From contig CAKTFD010000004.1 of the NCBI GenBank assembly GCA_934553285.1, positions 1 through 41,140 on the forward strand: a stretch of DNA of 41,140 nucleotides. The letters are read 5' to 3'. The notes under the pieces are model-generated. The model saw only the letters and a program-made list of their open reading frames with translations. It was not told the DNA's origin and did no database searches. Shown piece after piece: positions 22,598 to 31,145 of the stretch. The DNA comes from an uncultured Faecalibacterium sp. (GTDB taxonomy: Bacteria > Bacillota > Clostridia > Oscillospirales > Ruminococcaceae). How positions within the stretch are numbered: position 1 is the stretch's first letter; each line of letters starts with the position of its first letter. A program made the translations under genes and the position numbers.

Positions 22598-23446
22598 TTA
22601 CAGTTTTTCAAACACCAGGAAGCGGAAGGCGATCTCGGTGGTGAGCTGCGGCAGGGCTGCCAGACGGGCGGCTCCATCGCGGGGCGTTTTCCAGTAGTAG
22701 GGGGTCATGGCGAACAGTGCTTCCAGCTGGGCGGCGGGCACGGTGATGGTGCCCTGCACCTCCCGCGCATCCACTTGGCAAAAGCCCGGGTACTCCACCT
22801 GCTGCACCGGGTTTTTGTAGGGCCGGTCGTACAGCACCGCCTTCATCTGGTACAGATGCTCCGCCCCCGGCACCACATAGATCATGCGGCCGCCCGGGCG
22901 CAGCACCCGGCAGAACTCCTCCTGCGCAAAGGGCGAAAAGCAGTTCAGCAGCAGGTCTGCCCAGCCGGTGCGCACCGGCTGGCTGAAACTGGAGGCCACT
23001 GCATACTGCGCGGTGGGCAGGGCTTTTGCGGCCAGCCGCACCGCGGGTTTTGCGATATCGAACCCGGCCAGCTGCAGCGGCTTTTCCGCCGCCGCAAACT
23101 GCTGCGCGATGCAGCGGTCGTACCAGCCCTCGCCGCAGCCTGCGTCCAGCAGGTGCAGCGGTGCGCCCGGCGCACCAGGCACCCCGTGGGCAAGGCACAG
23201 CTCCCCCAGCGCCTGCCCGAAGATGCCGTAATATCCGGCGTTCAGGAAGGCGCGGCGGGCGGCTACCATCTCCTTGCTGTCCCCGGGCGCTTTGGTGCGC
23301 ATACTCTGCACCGGCAAAAGATGCCAGTAGCCCTCCCGGGCGCGGTCAAAGCAATGGCCTTTTTCACATTTCAGGTCGTTTTCCCCGCCAAGCGCACCGC
23401 CGCACAGGGGGCACTGCCAGGGGGTAAAAGCTACATTCCGGCTCAT
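22598..23446 (-). CDS. rlmA: RlmA-like 23S rRNA guanine-N1 methyltransferase
   Basis: A 282-residue SAM-dependent methyltransferase resembling RlmA(I)/RlmA(II), which methylate G745 or G748 of 23S rRNA. The N-terminal zinc finger has CPLCGG (12-17), then Cys27 and His31 (KCEKGHCFDRAREGYWHLL). The SAM site contains LLDAGCGEGWYDR, and FSQPVRTGWADLLLNCFSPFAQEEFCRVLRPGGRMIYVVPG follows as in the family. Whether it acts at 745 or 748 cannot be told by eye. Its ATG overlaps the helicase stop by four bases. Confidence 0.9.
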   Translation of the reverse strand: MSRNVAFTPWQCPLCGGALGGENDLKCEKGHCFDRAREGYWHLLPVQSMRTKAPGDSKEMVAARRAFLNAGYYGIFGQALGELCLAHGVPGAPGAPLHLLDAGCGEGWYDRCIAQQFAAAEKPLQLAGFDIAKPAVRLAAKALPTAQYAVASSFSQPVRTGWADLLLNCFSPFAQEEFCRVLRPGGRMIYVVPGAEHLYQMKAVLYDRPYKNPVQQVEYPGFCQVDAREVQGTITVPAAQLEALFAMTPYYWKTPRDGAARLAALPQLTTEIAFRFLVFEKL

Positions 23447-25365
23447 ACTTCTTCGCTGTAGTCCTCGATGGGTGCAGTGGCACCGCCGTGGGCGTTCATA
23501 TACTCCTCAAAGCTGGTGTACTTCTGCTGCGGCGGGCGGCGGCTGATGAGCATCAGCCCCGGATCCTCGTCCCGGGCCGCATTGCGGCCCCGGCGGGCAG
23601 GCTCGGCCTTGGGGGCGCGGGGTGCGCTGCCCGTGCGGGCGGCATTGCTGCCTGCATTGCCGCTGCGCTCGCCGCGGGGTGCACGGGGAGCGCTGTTCTG
23701 GGCCGCAGGGCGGGCATTGCGCTGCTCGGTGCGCTCGCTGCGGCGGCCGCGGGGCGCGTTCTGGCCGTTCTGGTTGTTCTGCAGCTCCTGTGCATTCCGG
23801 ATGGCAGGTGCCGCCGGGGCTGCCGGAGCTTTGCGTGCAGAGCGCAGAGGGGTGGCCTCCGGCGCGCTTACAAAGTGGGGGTCAAACTTGGGCTGGGCGT
23901 TGCTGCCCCGCGCCGGGGCTGCATTTTCGCGGCGGGCACGGGGTGCAACAGCCTCCTTGGGGGCATTGCCGCCCCGGCTGCTGGTGCGGCGGTCGCTGCG
24001 GGGGCCGCGCTTTGTGTTGCTGTCTTGCATGGATGTTTCCTCTTTTTTCGGTTTTGCAGGCACCGCGTTCTTTGCAGCCTTCGGCTCCTGCTGCGGCGCG
24101 GGCGCAGCCGCCTTTGCGGCTTTTGCGGGCGCAGTTCTGGCCTGTTTTATCGGCGCTTCGGCCGGGTCTTCGGGTTCAGTGCGGGGCTTTTTGCCGCGCA
24201 CGGGCAGCACAGGGCGCACCGGGGCGGGCACACCGTCCCACGGGTGGCCGGATACTACCGGGATCTTGCGGCGGTTCAGTTTTTCGATGCCGGCCAGGTA
24301 CTCCTGCTCCTCCGGAGCGCAGAAGCTGACGGCGGTGCCGTCGGCACCGGCGCGGGCGGTGCGCCCGATGCGGTGCACATAGGTCTCCGGCACCTCGGGC
24401 AGGTCGTAGTTGAACACATGGGACAGCTCGCTGATATCGATGCCGCGGGCGGCGATATCGGTCGCCACCAGCACCCGGGTCTTGCCGGATTTGAAATCTT
24501 CCAGCGCGGTAACGCGGGCGGTCTGGCTCTTGTTGCCATGGATGGCAGCAGCCGGGATGCCCTGCTTGGTCAGGTCTTTGGCGATCTTATCCGCGCCGTG
24601 CTTGGTGCGGCTGAACACCAGGGCGTTGACCACCGGCGGCTGCAGGTTCTGGATAAGCCAGGGCAGCAGGAATTTTTTGTTGCCCTTTTCCACATAGTAT
24701 AAGCTCTGCTGGATGCGGTCCACCGTGCTGGACACCGGGTCTACCTTGACAAAGGCAGGCTCGTGCAGGATACCTGCGGCCAGCTGCTCGATCTCGGTGG
24801 GCATGGTAGCGCTGAACATCAGGTTCTGGCGCTGCCTGGGCAGCTTTGCGATCACCTTTTTCACATCGTGGACAAACCCCATATCCAGCATCCGGTCGGC
24901 CTCGTCCAGCACAAAGATCTCCAGATCTCCCAGCTCGATAAAGCCCTGGCCGATCAGGTCGTTCAGCCGCCCCGGGCAGGCGATGAGGATATCCACGCCT
25001 TTTTTCAGCGCTTCCACCTGCGGTGCCTGGCCCACGCCGCCAAAGATGACGGTGCTGCGCAGTTTCAGGTACTTGCCATACGTTTCAAAGCTCTCGCCGA
25101 TCTGCAGGGCCAGCTCCCGGGTGGGGGTCAGGATCAGTGCGCGGATGGCCCCCTTGCGGCGGGGCGCATTGGCGGTGAGCCGGTCCAGCATGGGCAGCGC
25201 AAAAGCCGCCGTCTTGCCGGTACCGGTCTGGGCGCAGCCCATCAGGTCTTTGCCGGCCAGCACTGGCGGGATGGCCGCCGCCTGGATGGGCGAAGGGGTC
25301 TCGTAGCCCGCTTCCTGCACAGCGCGCAGCAGCGGGGTGGACAGATTCAGTTCTTTAAATGTCAT
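23443..25365 (-). CDS. DEAD-box RNA helicase with long basic tail
   Basis: A 640-residue ATP-dependent RNA helicase (DeaD/CshA/RhlE type). Q motif and GYETPSPIQ, motif I AQTGTGKT, Ia PTRELALQ, II DEADRMLD (DEAD), III SAT, V ATDIAARGID and VI HRIGRTARAG are all present within 1-370. From about 385 the tail is low-complexity, rich in Ala, Arg, Pro and Gly (about 255 residues), and ends in a conserved-looking SRRPPQQKYTSFEEYMNAHGG segment. Such tails bind RNA non-specifically. TAGGAG precedes the ATG. It is coupled to rlmA, which suggests a ribosome-maturation role. Confidence 0.95.
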   Translation of the reverse strand: MTFKELNLSTPLLRAVQEAGYETPSPIQAAAIPPVLAGKDLMGCAQTGTGKTAAFALPMLDRLTANAPRRKGAIRALILTPTRELALQIGESFETYGKYLKLRSTVIFGGVGQAPQVEALKKGVDILIACPGRLNDLIGQGFIELGDLEIFVLDEADRMLDMGFVHDVKKVIAKLPRQRQNLMFSATMPTEIEQLAAGILHEPAFVKVDPVSSTVDRIQQSLYYVEKGNKKFLLPWLIQNLQPPVVNALVFSRTKHGADKIAKDLTKQGIPAAAIHGNKSQTARVTALEDFKSGKTRVLVATDIAARGIDISELSHVFNYDLPEVPETYVHRIGRTARAGADGTAVSFCAPEEQEYLAGIEKLNRRKIPVVSGHPWDGVPAPVRPVLPVRGKKPRTEPEDPAEAPIKQARTAPAKAAKAAAPAPQQEPKAAKNAVPAKPKKEETSMQDSNTKRGPRSDRRTSSRGGNAPKEAVAPRARRENAAPARGSNAQPKFDPHFVSAPEATPLRSARKAPAAPAAPAIRNAQELQNNQNGQNAPRGRRSERTEQRNARPAAQNSAPRAPRGERSGNAGSNAARTGSAPRAPKAEPARRGRNAARDEDPGLMLISRRPPQQKYTSFEEYMNAHGGATAPIEDYSEEV

Positions 25366-25375
25366 GATTCTCCTA

Positions 25376-26668
25376 TTATTTTACGATCTTCCGGCACTCG
25401 ATGTAGTAGCGTTTTTCCTCCGCGTGCCCCATGCTGAAGGTCTTGCGGGGCAGCACGCCGCCCATCACAACGCCCCGGAACAGATCGCTCTTGGCAAAGG
25501 GCGGCATCAAAAATGCCACGGCCCCCTGCTTGCACAGAGCGCGCACCGCCGGTTCGTCGTGCACATAGTCCACCTTTGCTTCCGGGTGGCGCTCAATATA
25601 GTCGGCAATAAAATCATCGATGGTGCCCACGGTCAGCGGCTCGGTGGGGTCCTCAAAGCTGAGCACATTGGCCATGTGGGGGCCGGCCAGCGTAAAGGCC
25701 TGCTGTTTGCTGCTGCCAAAGCAGCAGCCGGCCATGTTGGCATCGCTCCAGGTGATAAGGCTCAGCAGCACGGTGGCGCAGTCCACATTGAACAGCACCC
25801 GGTGGATGGGTTCGATCTCGATGGCGGGCGAGTGCACGTTGCACACCTCGGCCAGGCACCAGCGGGCGGGGTGGTTCTCCGCCTGCTCCGGGGTCAGGGT
25901 CTTTTTCAGCTCCTCCCAGCAGGCTTTTGCGGTGGCCAGCGAGTGGTTGCCATCGCCCACAGCCAGGGTCAGCGGGTCGCGGCGGACGGCGTCCGGATAT
26001 TTTTTATCAAAGGCTTCCTGGCTGCCCAGCGCGGCAAGGGCATTTTCGATCTGGTCGATGAGGGCAGAGTCCTCCACCGCCCAGCCTGCCACATGACCGC
26101 CGCCCAGCATCAGCTCGCCCTCGTACACCTTGCGCAGCGCCTCCTTGCGGGCGGCGATCGGCTCGATAAGGGTGCATTCCGGGTCATCCGCCAGCATCAT
26201 GATGTGGGGCGTTTCCAGCGCTGCGCCGGTACGCACCTTCATGCGGGGCGGGATGCGGCTCTCCACCGTGCTTTCACTGGGGCGCACGGCGCACTTTTCG
26301 CCCCGGCGGTAGCTGTAGGCTTCCAGGTCCACACGGCCCACAAGCCCCTGCCGCACCCGGCCGCTCTGCTCGGTGCGCTCCACATAGATAAAGCCATCCA
26401 CGGCGCGGGTCAGCACATCCCGCTCGTACTCCTGCATAACGGTGTGGATCTTTTCCACCCGCTGGTCGGCATCGCCGTCCTCCAGATATACCTCCGGCAG
26501 GATCATATGCAGGGTGCTGGGTGCATCGGCAGCAGCCTGCTCTGCCCGCTGCCAGTAGCTGCGGTCGCTGGTAAACTGGTCACAGGCGATGCAGCCCCAC
26601 TGCTCCAGCGGCACCTGCTCCGAAGGCAGCAGGATGTGTGCGGGCGCGAAACATGGATTCGGTTTCAT
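25376..26668 (-). CDS. DUF1015 family protein
   Basis: A 430-residue protein of the DUF1015 family, function unknown. Signature parts: the start MKPNPCFAPAHILLPSE, GFIYVERTEQSGRVRQGLVGRVDLEAY, TLAVGDGNHSLATAKACWEELK with the conserved GDGNHS, and the C-terminal GAVAFLMPPFAKSDLFRGVVMGGVLPRKTFS. In many Clostridia DUF1015 sits near serine or phosphoglycerate genes; here it lies inside the rpe-rnf-like operon. The ATG at 26668 has GGGAGG nine bases upstream; longer open frame rejected. Ten bases separate it from the helicase gene. Confidence 0.92.
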   Translation of the reverse strand: MKPNPCFAPAHILLPSEQVPLEQWGCIACDQFTSDRSYWQRAEQAAADAPSTLHMILPEVYLEDGDADQRVEKIHTVMQEYERDVLTRAVDGFIYVERTEQSGRVRQGLVGRVDLEAYSYRRGEKCAVRPSESTVESRIPPRMKVRTGAALETPHIMMLADDPECTLIEPIAARKEALRKVYEGELMLGGGHVAGWAVEDSALIDQIENALAALGSQEAFDKKYPDAVRRDPLTLAVGDGNHSLATAKACWEELKKTLTPEQAENHPARWCLAEVCNVHSPAIEIEPIHRVLFNVDCATVLLSLITWSDANMAGCCFGSSKQQAFTLAGPHMANVLSFEDPTEPLTVGTIDDFIADYIERHPEAKVDYVHDEPAVRALCKQGAVAFLMPPFAKSDLFRGVVMGGVLPRKTFSMGHAEEKRYYIECRKIVK

Positions 26669-26715
26669 GGTAGTGTTCCTCCCCTCTATAAAAAACAAGG
26701 CAGTCCGTACCGCTT

Positions 26716-27825
26716 TTACTGGAACGATGCGGCATCGTGCACCACAAGGTGCTGCACACCGGCGGCGGCAGCGGCCTGCTCCAGCGCAGCGCGGCTGTCC
26801 GCATCCAGTGCGGTACTGCTGGTAACGAGCAGATTCTGCGCGCCCAGGTTCACGCCCTCGGTGCCAAGGGCATCGGTGGCGGTGGTGCACTGGGCGGCGG
26901 TGTAGCTTACCCACAGGGTAACGCTGCCGCCAAAGCGGCTCTGCCAGGCGGCGATATCCGCCGTCAGCTGGGCGGCGCGGCCCTCGCGGCTCTTGCCGCC
27001 GCCTGCGCCGAAGTCCTGCTTGCGGGTGATCATATTCGGGAACTGCACGCCGGTGAGCACCACCTGCTCAAAGCCCATGCCCTGCACTTCCTCGATAAGA
27101 TCCCCGATATACTGCACCGCACCGGAGGCCATCGGGTTCATCCAGGCCTTGCCGCCTGCCGCCGCGCTGACGCTGTCCAGCCAGAGCTGGGTGCCATCGT
27201 AGTGCACGCCCAGGCTGCGGTCGGTGTAGACCGACACGGGGTCGGTAAAGGCAGCCAGTTGCGCTACTGGGATGATGCCCTCCTCCCGGAAGATGGCTGC
27301 GATGCGCGCCGGGTCCACCGGGGTGTCGGTGATGCCGCCGGCAGCGGCAGGCACCTGGGATGCATAGTACACCGCACCGGCTGCGTCTTTCAGGGTCACA
27401 AGGCCGTAGTCCGCCCCCTGTGCTTTCAGCTGCTGCGCAGCGGCGCGGATGGCAGTATCATCGGTCAGGGTGGTCACATCCACCTCTGCCCAGCTGCCGC
27501 CGGTGATGGCCTTGCCATCCACCTCTGCCGGCGTTTCCGGCTCCGGCTCTGCCTCCTCCTGCGAGGAGGCTGCAGCAGAGCTGGCTGCAGCGGACGAAGC
27601 CGCTGCCTCGGCGCGGGAAGCGCTCTCGGCTTCCAGGTCACGATCCTTGACCACGGTGTACCAGGTATGGGTGGCCCAGTCCAGCACATGGGGCGCCGCA
27701 AACCATGCCGCCGCCAGCACCACCGCTACCAGCACCACGATACCGATGCCGCGCTTGATGCGCGTTTCCCGGTTGTAGAAGCTGCGGCTGTAATGTTTGA
27801 CCTTCTGACGTTTATTCTTAGCCAT
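26716..27825 (-). CDS. Membrane-anchored putative glycoside hydrolase (DUF4015-like)
   Basis: A 369-residue protein with a basic N-terminus, one transmembrane helix (about 27-48), a low-complexity Ala/Ser/Glu linker (65-100) and a globular domain of about 260 residues. IRAAAQQLKAQGADYGLVTLKDAAGAVYYAS, VDPARIAAIFREEGIIPVAQLAAFTDPV and AWMNPMASGAVQYIGDLIEEVQGMGFEQVVLTGVQFP follow the pattern of the TIM-barrel putative glycoside hydrolases of the DUF4015 type. It probably acts outside the cell; the substrate is unknown. It follows rnfA by 24 bases with GAGAGG before the ATG. Confidence 0.75.
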   Translation of the reverse strand: MAKNKRQKVKHYSRSFYNRETRIKRGIGIVVLVAVVLAAAWFAAPHVLDWATHTWYTVVKDRDLEAESASRAEAAASSAAASSAAASSQEEAEPEPETPAEVDGKAITGGSWAEVDVTTLTDDTAIRAAAQQLKAQGADYGLVTLKDAAGAVYYASQVPAAAGGITDTPVDPARIAAIFREEGIIPVAQLAAFTDPVSVYTDRSLGVHYDGTQLWLDSVSAAAGGKAWMNPMASGAVQYIGDLIEEVQGMGFEQVVLTGVQFPNMITRKQDFGAGGGKSREGRAAQLTADIAAWQSRFGGSVTLWVSYTAAQCTTATDALGTEGVNLGAQNLLVTSSTALDADSRAALEQAAAAAGVQHLVVHDAASFQ

Positions 27826-27849
27826 GATATCCTCTCCTCCCTGTCTGCG

Positions 27850-28461
27850 TCACAGGATGACGGAATGGCCGGTAAAGCCATAGATCGCCAGCGCCAGCAC
27901 GCCGATATACACCAGCGAGATGGGCAGGCCGCGGAATGCTTTGGGGATGGCCCTGCTGCGCAGGCGGTGCCGGGCCTCGGTGACCAGCAGCACAGCCAGC
28001 ACATAGCCGATGCCGCTGCCCAGGCCAAACCCCAGGCTCTGTCCCAGGGTAAAGGTCTGGGTGCGCTCCACCAGCACGGTGCCCAGCACGCCGCTGTTCA
28101 GCCCGGCCAGCGGCACGATGCGCAGCAGCTGCCCACGGCGGGGCAGCCCCCGCAGCAGCCACAGCACCAGATGCTCGGCCACGCACACCACCACGATGCT
28201 GGCCACATAGACCAGCGGGCGCAGCTGTGCGCGGTTTTCCAGCGGGGCGATCAGCCCGCCGGCCATAAAGGCCAGCGGTGCCACCAGCACCTGGGTGATG
28301 CACAGCATCGTGCCAAACAGCACACTGCTGGTGCGGTCGTCCCCCACCAGCTGCACCATGCGGGACACGCCCAGCGCACGGGTAAATACAGCGTTCTGTG
28401 CAAAAATGGCCAGCAGCGCATAGCTGAAAAACACCACAGAACTGTTAACGACCTCTCTCAC
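27850..28461 (-). CDS. rnfA: RnfA-like membrane subunit lacking the Fe-S cysteines
   Basis: A 203-residue membrane protein with six predicted helices and the general RnfA/RsxA pattern (LGTVLVERTQTFTLGQSLGFGLGSGIGYVLAVLLVTEARHRLRSRAIPKAFRGLPISLVYIGVLALAIYGFTG). RnfA normally carries LGxCPFxGVSK, whose Cys helps bind a [2Fe-2S] cluster. Here the segment reads TRALGVSRMVQ, with the CPF part missing, and the second ligand (TTNCAVLG) reads GLNSGVLG. It starts with GTG at 28461, overlapping the rnfE stop by four bases. Redox activity of the normal kind is unlikely. Confidence 0.85.
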   Translation of the reverse strand: MREVVNSSVVFFSYALLAIFAQNAVFTRALGVSRMVQLVGDDRTSSVLFGTMLCITQVLVAPLAFMAGGLIAPLENRAQLRPLVYVASIVVVCVAEHLVLWLLRGLPRRGQLLRIVPLAGLNSGVLGTVLVERTQTFTLGQSLGFGLGSGIGYVLAVLLVTEARHRLRSRAIPKAFRGLPISLVYIGVLALAIYGFTGHSVIL

Positions 28462-29183
28462 GGTTCGCGCTCCGCCTCCTTCTGGTAGTGCACGGTCAGG
28501 GTATCCCGTGCTTCCTTTTGCAGGTATTCCCGGCGTTTTGCGGCCAGGGCGCGCCAGACGGCGCACAGCACGCCCAGCACGATAAAGCCGCCTGCCGGCA
28601 TCCGGGCCATGGGCAGCAGCGCCCAGCGTCCCACCGGCGTGCCGAACACGGTGCCCAGGCTGAGCCACTCGCGCACACAGCCCATAACAAGCAGCAGCAG
28701 CACATAGCCCACCGTGATGCGTATGCCCTTGGACACGGCCTTGTGCATGGTCTCCTGCACGCGGCCAAAGCGGTAGGTGAGCAGCGGCTCCACCACCAGC
28801 ATGGGCAGGTAGATGCCCAGGTTCAGCAAACCGGTGCCGAACACAAAGTTCAGGATGGGATAGGACGCCAGATACACCACAGCAGCGCTCATGGCGTACA
28901 GGATGGCGCGGGGCAGCAGCTTTTTCTGCAGCTGCTCCGGGGCAGGCTCCTCGTCCCGCAGGGGGACAAGGCGGCTCAGCAGGCAGGCCAGCGCCCGGGA
29001 GGGCACCAGCAGCAGCGCCACCGCCGCCGCCAGCATCAGGCTGTTCTGCCCAGTGGTGGCTACGACCACCAGCGGTGCCAGACCCATGCCCTGCATGACC
29101 ACCGGGTTATTCAGGAACACGCGGTCGTGGTGGGCAAACTTTTCCGGATCCTGCAGGATCCGCTCCGCAGTATGCTTTTTCAT
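28458..29183 (-). CDS. rnfE: RnfE-like membrane subunit lacking the Fe-S cysteines
   Basis: A 241-residue membrane protein. NNPVVMQGMGLAPLVVVATTGQNSLMLAAAV aligns with the RnfE start NNxxxVQxLGLCPxLAVT; Cys is replaced by Ala36. LGIYLPMLVVEPLLTYRFGR aligns with LGIFIPLIVTNCIVVGRAE; Cys is replaced by Pro133. VREWLSLGTVFG and the closing MPAGGFIVLGVLCAVWRAL match the family. RnfE pairs with RnfA in an inverted arrangement around the cluster, so the loss in both proteins is consistent. The ATG overlaps the rnfD stop by four bases. Confidence 0.85.
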   Translation of the reverse strand: MKKHTAERILQDPEKFAHHDRVFLNNPVVMQGMGLAPLVVVATTGQNSLMLAAAVALLLVPSRALACLLSRLVPLRDEEPAPEQLQKKLLPRAILYAMSAAVVYLASYPILNFVFGTGLLNLGIYLPMLVVEPLLTYRFGRVQETMHKAVSKGIRITVGYVLLLLVMGCVREWLSLGTVFGTPVGRWALLPMARMPAGGFIVLGVLCAVWRALAAKRREYLQKEARDTLTVHYQKEAEREP

Positions 29184-30190
29184 TCCGCAGCCTCCTTTCC
29201 CGTTTTGGGCAGCAGGCGGGACAGCTGCTCCTCGGTGCGGTCGATCAGCGCCGAGAGGCTGTTGACGGCCAGCAGCGCAAAGCAGACACCGGTCTCATAC
29301 ACGCCGTAATAGCGGAAGCCCATGGTCATCGCGCCCACCAGCACGCCGTACAGGATGCGGCCCACCCGGCGGTGGGCGCAGGTGTAAGGCTCGTTGAGCA
29401 GGAACACCGCGCTGAACAGCACCGCGCCGGTATGCAGCTCGTCCCGCACGCAGTGCAGACGGGGCAGCGCCGTGCTGAACACGGTGCTTTCCGCCAGACC
29501 CACCTGCCGGGGGAAGAAGAATGCGATCAGCCCGCAGGTGACCAGAAAGCTGACCGATGCGCCGATGTGCACATCCTTCTGGCTCCAGAGCACCAGCCCG
29601 CAGGCCAGGATGACCAGCGCGGCACCGGTGCCCATGGGGGCGGCAAACTCGCCCAGGGCAATGGCCAGCGAGTTCAGGTTCAGGATGCCGCCGCTGCGCA
29701 GGGTATCCTCGATAGCGCTGGACACCGGCACGCCGGAAGCATCCCACAGGGGCAGGCGCGTATAGGGCTGGGGGTAACGGATCACCTGTTCCGGCCAGGA
29801 GACCGCCGCCACGGCGTAGCCCACCGCTGCAGGGTTGAAGGGATAGCTGCCGTAGCCGCCAAAGATCTCCTTGCCGATGACGACACCAGCCACCACCGCC
29901 ACCACCAGCACATAGATATCCACCGTAGCGGGCATGAGCAGGGCGATGATAAGGCTGAAACTTTCGTTGGAGAGGTCGCCGTTTTTGTACACACGGCGGC
30001 GCAGCAGCGCCACCAGACGGTCGCACAGGTTGCCGGTGAGCAGGGCGATGCCGCACAGCAGCAGCGGCCGGCCGCCGTACAGATAGCAGGCCATGCACAG
30101 CAGCGGCAGGCACAGCCAGCAGATATGCTTATAGTACCGGCCGGTCTTTTGCAGCTGCAGCTCCTGTTCCCGGATCAAAGATTCATCCAT
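29180..30190 (-). CDS. rnfD: RnfD-like membrane subunit lacking the FMN-binding Thr
   Basis: A 336-residue polytopic protein with RnfD/NqrB features: SLIIALLMPATVDIYVLVVAVVAGVVIGKEIFGGYGSYPFNPAAVGYAVAAVSWP (about 79-133) and a C-terminal half with LHTGAVLFSAVFLLNEPYT and GRILYGVLVGAMTMGFRYYG. The Thr that carries covalent FMN lies in an S-x-A-T-P-L context; here the aligned segment is VSSAIEDTL with Ile160. GGAGG lies six bases before the ATG at 30190. It follows rpe by 11 bases. The genes rnfC, rnfG and rnfB normally around it are missing. Confidence 0.85.
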   Translation of the reverse strand: MDESLIREQELQLQKTGRYYKHICWLCLPLLCMACYLYGGRPLLLCGIALLTGNLCDRLVALLRRRVYKNGDLSNESFSLIIALLMPATVDIYVLVVAVVAGVVIGKEIFGGYGSYPFNPAAVGYAVAAVSWPEQVIRYPQPYTRLPLWDASGVPVSSAIEDTLRSGGILNLNSLAIALGEFAAPMGTGAALVILACGLVLWSQKDVHIGASVSFLVTCGLIAFFFPRQVGLAESTVFSTALPRLHCVRDELHTGAVLFSAVFLLNEPYTCAHRRVGRILYGVLVGAMTMGFRYYGVYETGVCFALLAVNSLSALIDRTEEQLSRLLPKTGKEAAE

Positions 30191-30201
30191 TGGGGGCCTC
30201 C

Positions 30202-30852
30202 TTACAGGCTGGCCAGGGCGCGCACCGCGTCCGCCGGGCTGGCAGCACCAAATACGGCGCTGCCGGCCACCAGCACATCGGCACCGGCCTCTACGCACAG
30301 GGGCGCGGTAACAGCGTCCACGCCGCCATCCACCTCCAGCAGGTAGGAAAGGCCGCGGGCCGCGCGCTCCGCCTTGAGCCAGCGCAGCTTGTCCAGCGCC
30401 GAGGGCATGAACTTCTGCCCGCCGAAGCCGGGTTCCACGCTCATCACCAGCACCAGATCCAGCTGGTCCAGATAGGGTGCCAGCGCCTGCGCCGGGGTGC
30501 CGGGCTTGATGGTCAGGCCCACCTTGCAGCCCTGCGCACGCACGGCATCGATGGTGGCCTGGATGTCATCCTCGCACTCCAGATGGAAGTTGTACAGGGT
30601 GGCACCGGCCTGGATAAAGGCCTCGGCGTACTGCAGCGGGTGGCTGATCATCAGGTGGACATCGTAAAACGCATCCGGCAGGCCCTTGTGCAGGCTTTTG
30701 AGCACCGGCACGCCAAAGCTGATGTTGGGCACAAAATGCCCATCCATCACATCGTAGTGCAGCATCTGTGCCCCGGCATCCAGTACCATGCGGCAGTCTG
30801 CACCCAGTTTACCAAAATCAGCAGAAAGAATGGAAGGACTTACGATCGCCAT
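30202..30852 (-). CDS. rpe: Ribulose-phosphate 3-epimerase
   Basis: A 216-residue TIM-barrel enzyme converting D-ribulose 5-phosphate to D-xylulose 5-phosphate in the pentose phosphate pathway. Conserved: VSPSILSADFGKLG, the metal-binding LHYDVMDGHFVPNISFG, DVHLMISHP, VMSVEPGFGGQKFMP and LEVDGGVD, with full active-site residues. Only a weak GGAG, about 14 bases upstream, precedes the ATG. It heads the eight-gene operon running to rlmA. Confidence 0.97.
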   Translation of the reverse strand: MAIVSPSILSADFGKLGADCRMVLDAGAQMLHYDVMDGHFVPNISFGVPVLKSLHKGLPDAFYDVHLMISHPLQYAEAFIQAGATLYNFHLECEDDIQATIDAVRAQGCKVGLTIKPGTPAQALAPYLDQLDLVLVMSVEPGFGGQKFMPSALDKLRWLKAERAARGLSYLLEVDGGVDAVTAPLCVEAGADVLVAGSAVFGAASPADAVRALASL

Positions 30853-30955
30853 AATATTTCATTACGCTCCGTTGTTTTTATCAATTTTTATCCCATGCGT
30901 CGCGTGTTTTGCGGGCTTTCCCCGCCTGAAAAATACGCAGGCATGGTTACTCTTT

Positions 30956-30984
30956 AGTTTACATGAAAACCGGCAAAAAATCAA
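30956..30984 (-). promoter_or_regulatory. Candidate promoter of the rpe-rnf-rlmA operon
   Basis: On the minus strand TTGATT (30979-30984), 17 bases, TAAACT (30956-30961). It predicts a leader of about 100 bases before rpe that holds a small GCGGG/CCCGC hairpin. The rest of 30853-31145 contains only the terminator of the kinase gene. Confidence 0.5.
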
Positions 30985-31104
30985 ACCCGCAGCTGGTTTT
31001 TTCACGGAAAAGTCGTAAATAGAGCAAAATATCCATCACGCGGCGACATCTCCCTGCGCCGCGCAAGCCCCCGCAGAAAGCAGCTTTTTTGCCCCAACGT
31101 CAAA

Positions 31105-31140
31105 GCAGCCAGACCGCCCGGGCGGGGGCAGTCTGGCTGC
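31105..31140 (-). terminator. Terminator of the two-component operon
   Basis: GCAGCCAGAC (31105-31114) pairs with GTCTGGCTGC (31131-31140), and the interior can pair further (CGCCC/GGGCG). Only a short T-rich stretch follows on the minus strand. Confidence 0.75.
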
Positions 31141-31145
31141 AGGGC

